DNA of 15,522 bases, taken from assembly GCA_934486495.1 (NCBI GenBank), contig CAKSPW010000053.1:1-15522 (forward strand), read 5' to 3'. This document shows, in pieces, positions 7,941-14,009 of this stretch. The stretch is from an uncultured Clostridia bacterium (GTDB lineage: Bacteria > Bacillota > Clostridia > UBA1381). The notes beneath the pieces are model-generated. The model saw only the letters and a list, made by a program, of their open reading frames with translations, made no database searches and was not told the DNA's origin. The position numbers and the translations under genes were made by a program. Each line of letters begins with the position of its first letter. Position 1 is the stretch's first letter.

Positions 7941-7985
7941 AAAATACAAGCTGTCGCAGCTTTTGCGCATGACAGCTTGTATTTT
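7941..7985. terminator. Bidirectional terminator hairpin
   Basis: AAAATACAAGCTGTC (7941-7955) pairs perfectly with GACAGCTTGTATTTT (7971-7985), a 15-bp stem with a 15-nt loop that may pair further (GCA with TGC). The A-rich and T-rich stem ends give U-rich tails on both strands. It lies between the converging deacetylase relic and the large secreted protein gene, whose stop is 17 nt away. A smaller palindrome (TTGCCG and CGGCAA, 7928-7942) adjoins it. Confidence 0.75.
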
Positions 7986-8001
7986 ATTTGTCATTAATTT
8001 T

Positions 8002-10119
8002 TTAATAATTTGAATCAATATCTAAAATTTCACCTGTATAATGATCGCAAAGGGCTTTTACCCATATTAAACGTTGTCGTCGAAAGCGTTTTTCAAATTC
8101 CACTTCAATAACATAACGATTATCTATAAAAAACGGTTTATAAACGGTTGTATGAATGGTATTATTATTCGGAACTCCGAGCGCTTCTCTTACCTCGTTT
8201 AAATGATTCCAATCCAATAAATCAAATCTAAAGGTGTAACCATGTTTCGAAAAAAAGAATTGCCTTACATCGCTCCACGGTCCGTATACTGTCTCTCCCA
8301 GCCTGTTCAGCCCGAACCCTCTGATTCTAACCTTTTCATTATAGACCTCACTACCTGCGGTAGTATACACTAATTCACCTTCGGCATTAACTATTTCATA
8401 GTATTGCCTGGCTTCGGTTTCATAGCCGTCAGCCGATTTTATCTCAATTTCATACCCGATAGCGTTTTTTACCGGATCCCATCTTAATTCTAATACATCG
8501 CCATCGCCGACATATGGCATATTTTTTGTAATATCTTTAAAATTGTGCACATAAGGCTTGCCGATAAAAAGGTCCGTATACCAGCCGACATTTACCCATG
8601 AATTTACGTCGGAGCGAGGAATTAACTCTGCTCTTCCGTCCGGAGCGTATACGTATTGTACAGGCTTGGTATACCAACCAACGTTTTCATACTCCGTTAT
8701 TTCTGACTGATCTATTACAATTTCCCTGCCGTCCGGGGCATACATTGTAGTTACCGGCGAGATGTACCAGCCTACATTTAAGTAATCTTCAACCTGTGAC
8801 TGTTCAATATCTATTGTCCTGCCGTCAGGAGCATACATAGTTGTCACGGGATTCAAAAACCAACCCACATTTTGAAAGCTTTCAATATCACATTCCTCAA
8901 CATCCGTCGTTCTTCCGTCAGGAGCATACATTTTAACGGTCGGATAATCATGCCACCCGTCCGATTTTTTTTGCTCATAGTCCTTTGATTTTACAAAACG
9001 AAGCTTGTTATTCCATGTGTACATAATGCGCGGAAACGATTCTTCAAACCATTCGTCTGCCGTATATTTTTCTTTTTTTGATTCGGGAACCACCTTTATT
9101 TGACCGCTTTCCGAAAATAATGCAACCATAGGCTTGTTATAAAGATACAGCTTCACTAACATTTCATCGTCATCGCAAGGTGCTTCAATGGTAAATCCGC
9201 CTGCGCCGTATACCGTTCGTTTTGCTTGTTCGGATTTTATTTCGGGGTATAAAGAATCGAAATCCTTATGATATATCAGTTTAATTCCGTTCGTCACATC
9301 TAAAATCTTGTGAGCAATTAGAATAGGATTATTGAATTGCTCCAAAACATTGTAATATTCACCTAAAACAATTACCGATTTGTTAAGAAAACCGTCAAAG
9401 GAATTTCTGTTGTTTTCATCTTCTGCAAGCGGACTTAAAATCACATTCCATTTGTTTTCAAAAAGGTCTTTTACAGTAGCCATTATAACCGAATCGTAAA
9501 CATTGTCGCTAATATCTCTTATTTTTATATTTTCTATTATTCCGATTGTTGACAACCTCGGTTTTATTTTAGAATTATAGTCGCTTAGATTTTCGATTTG
9601 AGCGAATGAATAGCTTGCCGAAAGCTTTTTTACCCAAACAGATTCCCAATTGTTAATGCTTGCCGTCTGTGTGGAATCATCCCAATTGACATTACATCCC
9701 ATAGCTTCGGATATATTCCTCAAGGGTATCATCGTAACACCGTCTGTAATTTGCGGTGCAACATCTAAAAGCTTGGGTGTTCCGTTTACATACATCAGCA
9801 AATATCCAATTCGCATAATGACGGTGCCTATGTCTGATTTAGCCGTTATTTCTTTTTTGTCAGCGTTCCATTCGACATCGGCTTTTAAAGCTTCAAAGAT
9901 TTCACGCATGGGAATCATTATTCTGCCGTTTATTATTTGAGGCTTAACATCAAGTGATAATTTCTCACCGTCCAACATAATCGAAATTCCGTCGCTTGCC
10001 GGATTGTTTTCCTCCGCATTATCACTTCCCGAAACGGCTGCGAGCGCAATAGTATTACTTAATGTCAATGAAGCTGCCAACAACACGGCAAGTAATTTTT
10101 TTATACCGTTTTTCTTCAA
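8002..10119 (-). CDS. Secreted protein with copper amine oxidase N-terminal domain and MYAPDGR repeats
   Basis: A 705-residue exported protein. A signal peptide (about 1-28, ending IALAA) is followed by a two-part copper amine oxidase N-terminal-like domain (about 45-156, with GRIMIPMREIFEAL and GVTMIPLRNISEAM). This is a cell-surface module common in Firmicutes and does not imply oxidase activity. Residues about 160-380 are unrecognised. Then come four 31-residue units (MYAPDGR, acidic stretch, NVGW(Y/F)), with the Gly-Trp landmark at 388, 419, 450, 481 and 512. A fibronectin III-like segment (about 535-625) and a C-terminal tail resembling PepSY (WVKALCDHYTGEILDID) finish it. The start is TTG at 10119 with AAAAGGAG (10128-10135) 8 nt upstream; the overlapping ATG is out of frame. 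Likely a wall or matrix protein; enzymatic function unknown. Confidence 0.87.
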   Translation of the reverse strand: MKKNGIKKLLAVLLAASLTLSNTIALAAVSGSDNAEENNPASDGISIMLDGEKLSLDVKPQIINGRIMIPMREIFEALKADVEWNADKKEITAKSDIGTVIMRIGYLLMYVNGTPKLLDVAPQITDGVTMIPLRNISEAMGCNVNWDDSTQTASINNWESVWVKKLSASYSFAQIENLSDYNSKIKPRLSTIGIIENIKIRDISDNVYDSVIMATVKDLFENKWNVILSPLAEDENNRNSFDGFLNKSVIVLGEYYNVLEQFNNPILIAHKILDVTNGIKLIYHKDFDSLYPEIKSEQAKRTVYGAGGFTIEAPCDDDEMLVKLYLYNKPMVALFSESGQIKVVPESKKEKYTADEWFEESFPRIMYTWNNKLRFVKSKDYEQKKSDGWHDYPTVKMYAPDGRTTDVEECDIESFQNVGWFLNPVTTMYAPDGRTIDIEQSQVEDYLNVGWYISPVTTMYAPDGREIVIDQSEITEYENVGWYTKPVQYVYAPDGRAELIPRSDVNSWVNVGWYTDLFIGKPYVHNFKDITKNMPYVGDGDVLELRWDPVKNAIGYEIEIKSADGYETEARQYYEIVNAEGELVYTTAGSEVYNEKVRIRGFGLNRLGETVYGPWSDVRQFFFSKHGYTFRFDLLDWNHLNEVREALGVPNNNTIHTTVYKPFFIDNRYVIEVEFEKRFRRQRLIWVKALCDHYTGEILDIDSNY

Positions 10120-10156
10120 AACAACATCTCCTTTTGCTTTTTAGTATGTAAAACAC

Positions 10157-10187
10157 ATTATAATTGTACGGTGTAATAGCAACACAA
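10157..10187 (-). promoter_or_regulatory. Possible promoter of the secreted repeat protein gene
   Basis: Reading leftward, TATAAT (10162-10157) lies 22 nt before the AAAAGGAG site. The best -35 candidate is TTGTGT (10187-10182) with an over-long 19-bp spacer. The -10 is good and the -35 poor, so an activator may be needed. An alternative hexamer giving 17 bp (GTGTTG) is a worse match. Confidence 0.35.
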
Positions 10188-10250
10188 GTGTACATTTACA
10201 TTATATCACATATTACTTATAAATTCAACACTCATTAATAATTCTTGCAT

Positions 10251-10335
10251 AATTCTCACAAATTGCACAGCTTTGATATAATAATAACACTATATGTTAC
10301 AGTATAATGTTTCTGTGCAATAAAATACGGTGTAA
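10251..10335. repeat. Inverted-repeat cluster at the left edge of the phage-like island
   Basis: TTGCACAG (10263-10270) and CTGTGCAA (10313-10320) form a perfect 8-bp inverted repeat with a 42-bp A+T-rich centre containing TAAC/GTTA pairs. Just left is AATTCTCACAA (10251-10261), the complement of the TTGTGAGAATT element found in the island's control region. TACGGTGTAA occurs at 10326-10335 and again at 10167-10176. This non-coding stretch follows the small terminase gene. It could be a terminator, a regulatory site or an element boundary. No classical terminator T-run is present. Confidence 0.5.
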
Positions 10336-10352
10336 AAACTTCTTGCTATATT

Positions 10353-10757
10353 TTATTCATCGGGAATATCCGAAAGTATCACAACACCGAGTCCCTGCGC
10401 CATATCGGCGGTATTTGAGCGGTCCTGCCATGCAAATTCATTTTTAAGAATTATCTCCGCACCCTTGGACGCGTCACGGTCAAAGAGCCTGCTCTCCGTA
10501 TATTCCTCTATACGCATAAGCGCAGCACGTACAGTCTTGCCGACAAGCTCACTGTTTGCATATTCCGACAGCTCATCACGACTGCCGAGCCCGAGCGACC
10601 TGCAAAGACCTGCAACTGTCGGCGGTTTATCGGGGAGGGTAAGAGGTACTCCTTTTTTATCGAATAGCTGATTTCCGTTTTCATCGGTAATTACTCCGCC
10701 CTTTAAGCTGTCGAAATATTGATTGATTTTTCTGATAATTGTATTTTGATTTTTCAC
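10353..10757 (-). CDS. Phage small terminase subunit, gp3-like (TerS)
   Basis: A 134-residue protein matching the gp3-type small terminase/DNA-packaging family. This subunit recognises the packaging site and hands DNA to the large terminase. Landmarks are IRKINQYFDSLKGG (8-21), DENGNQLFDKKGVPL (25-39) and PPTVAGLCRSLGLGSRDELSEYA (45-67, a helix-turn-helix-like region). ALMRIEEYTESRLFDRDASKGAEIILKN (79-106) and a short acidic tail follow. These fit the family pattern of PPT-x-x-GL-x-x-xLG and E-x-RLFDRD-x-x-xGA. It starts with GTG at 10757, overlapping the TGA of the replication gene (GTGA), with a strong ribosome site upstream, so translation is coupled. No large terminase, portal or capsid gene is in the window, so packaging would need a helper phage. 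The family call rests on motif memory. Confidence 0.75.
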   Translation of the reverse strand: MKNQNTIIRKINQYFDSLKGGVITDENGNQLFDKKGVPLTLPDKPPTVAGLCRSLGLGSRDELSEYANSELVGKTVRAALMRIEEYTESRLFDRDASKGAEIILKNEFAWQDRSNTADMAQGLGVVILSDIPDE

Positions 10758-11341
10758 TTACAAGCACTCCTTTCATCCCTTCGCTTGAGTAAATCCCACG
10801 TAAGAATTTCAAGCTCCGAAGGCGGTTCGTTGTTCACGTTAAAAGCACATTCTACCGTTCCGTAATTTTTTCTTTTTGTCTTTCTTTCTCTTTTTATTAT
10901 GTGTTCGTCAGATGTTTGACAGTTGTTTTCGAGCTGTCCGTCAGTTGTTTGTGAGATGTTCGTAAGATGTTCGCCTGATGTTCGGGGAGAACCTGTAAGA
11001 TGTTCGCTTTCTTCCTGGAAAATATTCCAATTACAGATAGTAACTATCGAGTATTTCTTTGTCGAAACTTGTCGAATTTTTTCCTCTTTCTTAAGCAACT
11101 GTAAGCTTCTGTAAATCTTGCTTTCGGATATATTCAAATCGTGAGCGAGTTGTTTTCTTCCGCATATAAGCTCACCGGACTTGAGATGAACGGACATTCC
11201 GTTAAAAATCGTGTCATGTTCGACAAAGCTTGCTCTGCATAAAAGATAAATCCAAAGCTTAAATACTGCCGGGTCCTCAAACACTCCGCTGTTAATAACA
11301 TCTCTGTACAATTTTATCCAGCCGCCTCTGTTTTTTGACAT
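10754..11341 (-). CDS. Phage replication initiator with winged-helix N-terminus
   Basis: A 195-residue protein resembling the phage replisome-organiser or initiator proteins of Firmicutes phages. GGWIKLYRDVINSGVFEDP and FKLWIYLLCRA (7-37) are the typical opening. LKSGELICGRKQLAHDLNIS plus ESKIYRSLQLLKKEEKI (53-89) form the winged helix, and YSIVTICNW follows. A hydrophilic linker (112-147) has an 11-residue period (SEHLT, GEHLT, DGQLE, DEHII), then a basic stretch RERKTKRKN (151-159). The linker DNA carries the 11-bp repeats of a putative origin. I chose ATG 11341 because AAAGGAGG sits 8 nt upstream; the frame extends to 11449 but without a better site. A DnaD- or DnaC-like C-terminal domain is absent, so helicase loading would depend on other factors. 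Confidence 0.75.
   Translation of the reverse strand: MSKNRGGWIKLYRDVINSGVFEDPAVFKLWIYLLCRASFVEHDTIFNGMSVHLKSGELICGRKQLAHDLNISESKIYRSLQLLKKEEKIRQVSTKKYSIVTICNWNIFQEESEHLTGSPRTSGEHLTNISQTTDGQLENNCQTSDEHIIKRERKTKRKNYGTVECAFNVNNEPPSELEILTWDLLKRRDERSACK
10861..11007 (-). other. Putative replication origin: 11-bp iterons plus A+T-rich tract
   Basis: On the plus strand, units begin every 11 bp at 10898, 10909, 10920, 10931, 10942, 10953, 10964, 10975, 10986 and 10997. The consensus is near (C/G)AGATGTTCG(T): clear copies at 10953, 10964, 10975 and 10997, variants at 10898, 10909, 10920 and 10942, and degenerate copies at 10931 and 10986. Eleven bp is about one helical turn, so all sites face one side. 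Directly adjacent (10861-10900) is a strand-asymmetric A+T-rich pyrimidine tract, a plausible unwinding element. Phage lambda has the same order, iterons then A+T-rich tract, inside its initiator gene O. Binding by the initiator encoded here is inference. Confidence 0.6.
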
Positions 11342-11483
11342 AATAAATACCTCCTTTCCTTGTCTTAATGCAGGCAGGTGCATTTTCGTCAAATCCCGAT
11401 AATTCGTCATATTCTCCCCACAGTCCCGTGCGCTCTTTTTCACACGCATACAGGGCGGAGGGGGTACTGTTTTTGTATAACAT
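11292..11483 (-). CDS. Small ORF, first gene of the phage-like leftward operon
   Basis: A 63-residue frame starting MLYKNSTPSALYACEKER, with a near-perfect AAAGGAGG (11497-11490) 6 nt upstream and a consensus promoter just beyond it. I do not recognise the product. It is hydrophilic and has four cysteines or aromatic clusters but no clear domain. Its last 50 nt overlap the ribosome site and the first codons of the replication gene in another frame. That would couple the two genes if the frame is real. In this position, lambda-type elements place Cro- or activator-like small regulators; no helix-turn-helix is evident here. Confidence 0.5.
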   Translation of the reverse strand: MLYKNSTPSALYACEKERTGLWGEYDELSGFDENAPACIKTRKGGIYYVKKQRRLDKIVQRCY

Positions 11484-11509
11484 ATTATTCCTCCTTTGAA
11501 CTTTCATCT

Positions 11510-11529
11510 TGTGAGAATATAATATCACA
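11510..11529. promoter_or_regulatory. Candidate operator palindrome over the leftward -10
   Basis: TGTGA at 11510-11514 and TCACA at 11525-11529 flank a 10-bp centre; the two 10-bp halves match at eight positions. It covers the leftward -10 (11519-11524). TTGTGAGAAT starts at 11509 and recurs at 11564-11573. The XRE repressor encoded at 11648 is the obvious candidate binder; this is inferred from position. Confidence 0.5.
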
Positions 11530-11547
11530 TATCGAAAGTATTGTCAA
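11519..11547 (-). promoter_or_regulatory. Leftward promoter of the replication/terminase operon
   Basis: Reading leftward, TTGACA (11547-11542) and TATTAT (11524-11519) are 17 bp apart, with an extended -10 TG one base upstream. The hexamers are nearly perfect, so this promoter should be strong when not repressed. It is back to back with the repressor promoter at 11597-11625, the usual arrangement of a lysogeny switch. Confidence 0.75.
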
Positions 11548-11596
11548 GTTTATTCTTTTCTTTTTGTGAGAATTGATGTAAATTTCTAAAAATTAC

Positions 11597-11625
11597 TTGC
11601 AATATTTTAGGTAATATGTTATTAT
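11597..11625 (+). promoter_or_regulatory. Rightward promoter of the repressor/protease operon
   Basis: TTGCAA (11597-11602) and TATTAT (11620-11625) are 17 bp apart with an extended -10 TG at 11617-11618. Transcription would start near 11632, leaving a leader of only about 16 nt that is mostly the ribosome site GAAAGGTGG (11632-11640). ATCGAAAG occurs here (11629-11636) and beside the divergent promoter (11531-11538), a possible shared binding motif. Confidence 0.7.
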
Positions 11626-11647
11626 ATTATCGAAAGGTGGAATTGAT

Positions 11648-11980
11648 ATGTTTTCTCAAAGGCTTAAGGGTTTAAGGAAGGAATATGGTCTTACTCAAAT
11701 TGAGTTTGCAAAAAGGTTTAATATTTCTGCGGGAACAATAGGTAATTGGGAAAGCGGAAACAGAACCCCCGATACAGATATGTTAAAACGTATTGCCGAT
11801 TTTTTCAATACGTCGGTTGACTATCTTATCGGAAGAAGTGATTTAAAATTTGATAATGCAGAAAACCTCTTAAAAGACGAGGAGTATGCCCTCATGGGTG
11901 AGGTGAGAGATTTATCTCCCGAGGAAATGCGCCGCGTTCTTGATTTTATAAAATTTACTAAATCACAAAGGGGAGATTAA
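11648..11980 (+). CDS. XRE-family transcriptional repressor
   Basis: A 110-residue DNA-binding protein. The helix-turn-helix is at about residues 4-61: RLKGLRKEYGLTQIEFAKRF, then NISAGTIGNWESGNRTPD, then LKRIADFFNTSVDYLIG. This is the standard Cro/CI-like HTH_3 fold. A short C-terminal region (about 66-110, SPEEMRRVLDFIKFTK) may serve dimerisation. It lacks a self-cleaving S24 domain, and the next gene encodes an ImmA/IrrE protease. By analogy with ICEBs1 ImmR/ImmA, induction would occur by proteolysis of this repressor. It divides the leftward phage-like operon from its own rightward operon and probably represses the divergent promoter. ATG 11648 is 7 nt after AAAGGTGG. Confidence 0.9.
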   Translation: MFSQRLKGLRKEYGLTQIEFAKRFNISAGTIGNWESGNRTPDTDMLKRIADFFNTSVDYLIGRSDLKFDNAENLLKDEEYALMGEVRDLSPEEMRRVLDFIKFTKSQRGD

Positions 11981-11985
11981 GTCAG

Positions 11986-12414
11986 ATGGATCTTATTGGG
12001 CTGTATAAAATAGCAGATGAAAACGGTATCTCGGTATATCATTTTCCGCTTAGCCCCATAAAATCAATGTCTGTTCCCGGCAGTATCGGAATTGACGCCG
12101 ATATGCTCGAAACCACACGTGACGAGAAGGAGCTTTTGGCTCATGAACTCGGTCACTGCATGAGAAACGCATTTTATACCGGTCGCTCCGATTTTCAGCT
12201 GCGCGGTCAGTGCGAGGCAAAGGCGAACAAGTGGGAGGTTGAAACTCTCATTCCGTTCGATGAACTTGAAATTGCGCTAAAAGACGGCTGCTGCGAAAAG
12301 TGGGAGATTGCCGAATATTTTGACGTGCCCGAAACCGTTGTGGAGCTTGCAAGTAAGCTTTACGAGGACAGGCTTATTAAGCTTAGGGCAGAACAGACTG
12401 ATTATTGGGATTAA
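11986..12414 (+). CDS. ImmA/IrrE-type metalloprotease (anti-repressor)
   Basis: A 142-residue zinc protease of the ImmA/IrrE (DUF955) family. The zinc-binding HELGH is at 53-57, preceded by DEKELLA, and E77 in QCEAKANKWE is the likely third ligand; catalysis uses E54. In known systems this enzyme cleaves the partner XRE repressor after DNA damage or quorum signalling and so induces the element. The gene begins 5 nt after the repressor stop, with AAAGGGGAG upstream of ATG 11986, so they are coexpressed. The protein is complete for this minimal family and has no membrane segment. Cleavage of the adjacent repressor is inferred from gene order. Confidence 0.88.
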   Translation: MDLIGLYKIADENGISVYHFPLSPIKSMSVPGSIGIDADMLETTRDEKELLAHELGHCMRNAFYTGRSDFQLRGQCEAKANKWEVETLIPFDELEIALKDGCCEKWEIAEYFDVPETVVELASKLYEDRLIKLRAEQTDYWD

Positions 12415-12528
12415 CTTCTTTTGGGTACATATTTAATTTCGCTTATTTTAAAAAAAGATTAAATTGCTTGCGGAGTGCTGCGCGCGAGTCTCCCTGGCTT
12501 TTAGTCGTAAATTCGGAAGGATACTTTA

Positions 12529-13158
12529 ATGAGAAAAGAATATTTTATATTTAATAAGAATGAAGTCGAAGAAGGCTCCAATTATCCTACGCTTATAGAT
12601 TTAAACATTGACGGAACACTTACCGAAACGCAAAACTACACCGGTGAGGTTGACCCGACGCTTATTGACGATAATAACGTTGTATTTTCGTTTTCAAACG
12701 ACGGAATGTCAACTCTTATGGACTGGTACTTGTGGCACGTTATGAGCGGCTATGCCAATAAACGAACTAAATTTTTTAACAGATTTTTTAAGATAATTCG
12801 TCCCATAAGCTCCATTTTTTGTATAGTATCGTCCTACTTTGTGCTTGACGACTTTATGTATGCAGGCAAATATTTAAACGGAACACTCGCACTGATTGTG
12901 TTTTTATATAACGTTCGCCGACTCTCTATTTCAGACCGTATCTGCGAACATAAAATCAAAATGCGCTATATTAATGAATATCTCGTGATTACACCGATTT
13001 ATTATGTGTACTGCGCTGTCGCCGCGTGCCTTAAATTTCCGAACGTTTACGTTCTTTTATCGGTGCCGTTTGCGCTTATTCTTGTTCTGTTTCTTTTTTA
13101 CAAATTTTATAAGTATATCGATAAAAGGAAAAGAATGATAGAATACGATATATATTAA
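12529..13158 (+). CDS. Four-helix membrane protein of unknown function
   Basis: A 209-residue protein. The N-terminal soluble part of about 85 residues has acidic stretches (NEVEEGSNYP, TGEVDPTLIDDNN). Hydrophobic segments follow at about 90-107, 114-129, 150-168 and 172-192, with a basic loop (about 130-147) and a basic tail (KYIDKRKRM). I do not recognise the family. GGAAGGA lies 7 nt before ATG 12529. It is 114 nt downstream of the immA-like gene on the same strand and could be an accessory gene of the phage-like island or an ordinary chromosomal gene. The intervening stretch has a GGAG/CTCC-flanked G+C-rich segment and a short T-run, a weak terminator candidate. Confidence 0.75.
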   Translation: MRKEYFIFNKNEVEEGSNYPTLIDLNIDGTLTETQNYTGEVDPTLIDDNNVVFSFSNDGMSTLMDWYLWHVMSGYANKRTKFFNRFFKIIRPISSIFCIVSSYFVLDDFMYAGKYLNGTLALIVFLYNVRRLSISDRICEHKIKMRYINEYLVITPIYYVYCAVAACLKFPNVYVLLSVPFALILVLFLFYKFYKYIDKRKRMIEYDIY

Positions 13159-13298
13159 TTTTGCTAAAAACACGTATGTTTCTTATTTACCGACATTAAT
13201 CCCTATCTAAAATTATCCCTGTATTCAGGTTTTACTTGTTTATGGGTTCCTTTTACACGGTGAAAGAAATATACGTGTTTTTTTTAATTCAGCAAAAT
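13158..13298 (+). terminator. Long inverted-repeat structure with U-tract (terminator or structured RNA)
   Basis: AAACACGTAT (13168-13177) pairs with ATACGTGTTT (13271-13280); after one mismatch the helix continues with TTTCTT and its complement. An internal loop and an ACCG/CGGT helix follow. CCTG/CAGG pairs inside the loop. Eight T residues (13278-13285) end the plus strand, as in an intrinsic terminator, though the loop is far longer than usual. An outer pair, ATTTTGCT (13158-13165) and AGCAAAAT (13291-13298), brackets the whole. It lies between converging genes and may terminate both. I match it to no RNA family. Confidence 0.5.
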
Positions 13299-13328
13299 CC
13301 GTTCGTTATAAATCAACTATCGTCAATT

Positions 13329-13868
13329 TTAACCCTCCATGTGTTTGCCTAAAAATCCTGCCGCCGTTTCGGCAAGCTTGCTTTCAACCTCGCTCGGCTT
13401 TTCACCGTTTTTCATGATGAATACCACCGAACCGATTGTGTCGCCCTCGGAAACGATAGGCACAACAACGCCTGCATTATAGTCCTGCGCCGTTTCAACA
13501 ACGGTTATTTTTTTGTTGTCCGATACCATGTTGTATTCCGATTTCTCGTTCATAACGCTGTCAAGCCCCGAGCTTACCGGCTTTTCCAAAAACTCCTTTT
13601 TCGGTACGCCGTAAACGGCAATTACATTATCCCTGTCGGTGATACACGCTCCGTAGCCGCTCGTTTTTGAAAGCGTTTCAACATAGCTTGATGCAAAATC
13701 TCCAAGCTCTCCTATGGGTGAGTATTTTTTGAATATAACCTCGCCGTCTGATGTTGTGTAAATTTCGAGAGGGTCGCCTTCACGTATCCTAAGCGTCCTT
13801 CTCAGCTCTTTTGGAATTACAACTCTGCCGAGGTCATCTATACGTCTTACAATACCGGTTGCTTTCAT
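13329..13868 (-). CDS. spoVT: Stage V sporulation protein T
   Basis: A 179-residue transcription factor of forespore gene expression and spore coat and germination control. The N-terminal AbrB-type swapped-hairpin DNA-binding domain (1-50, MKATGIVRRIDDLGRVVIPK then ELRRTLRIREGDPLEIY) is nearly identical to the B. subtilis pattern. A GAF-like regulatory domain (about 53-179) follows. The length equals the B. subtilis protein (178). I chose ATG 13868, with AAAAGGAG 7 nt upstream, over the 16-codon longer frame because homologues start MKATGIVRRIDDLGR. It is monocistronic, facing the four-helix membrane protein gene. Its presence is good evidence that the host forms endospores. Confidence 0.96.
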   Translation of the reverse strand: MKATGIVRRIDDLGRVVIPKELRRTLRIREGDPLEIYTTSDGEVIFKKYSPIGELGDFASSYVETLSKTSGYGACITDRDNVIAVYGVPKKEFLEKPVSSGLDSVMNEKSEYNMVSDNKKITVVETAQDYNAGVVVPIVSEGDTIGSVVFIMKNGEKPSEVESKLAETAAGFLGKHMEG

Positions 13869-13901
13869 ACTAAAACTCCTTTTCGCAGACAAATTTGATT
13901 G

Positions 13902-13932
13902 TCGTATGTTTTTCAATAAGTATTGTTTGCAA
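13902..13932 (-). promoter_or_regulatory. Possible forespore sigma (SigG/SigF-type) promoter of spoVT
   Basis: Leftward, CATACGA (13908-13902) is 17 bp downstream of TTGCAAA (13932-13926). The -10 matches six of seven positions of the SigG consensus CATACTA; the -35 is only a partial match to TGAATA. SpoVT is made under SigG in B. subtilis, which makes the site plausible. No sigma-A hexamer pair of similar quality is seen. Confidence 0.35.
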
Positions 13933-14009
13933 AAATAAGAATTTTATGTAATTTATTTATTTGGAAAAATTTTTTAATATTAAAGCGGCGGGATTTGCTC
14001 GGAGATTAA

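Noticed and set aside
10275..10305. Rightward promoter from TATAAT-like sequences
   Set aside because: No acceptable -35 is present at 16-18 bp, and there is no plus-strand gene downstream until the repressor, which has its own promoter.
12470..12505. Terminator after the ImmA-like gene
   Set aside because: GGAG and CTCC flank a G+C-rich stretch followed by a short T-run, but the inner bases do not pair well and the T-run is only four long and displaced.
10140..12530. Attachment-site direct repeats bounding the phage-like island
   Set aside because: I compared the left (10140-10350) and right (12415-12530) borders by eye and found no shared direct repeat longer than a few bases. The TACGGTGTAA pair lies entirely on the left side.
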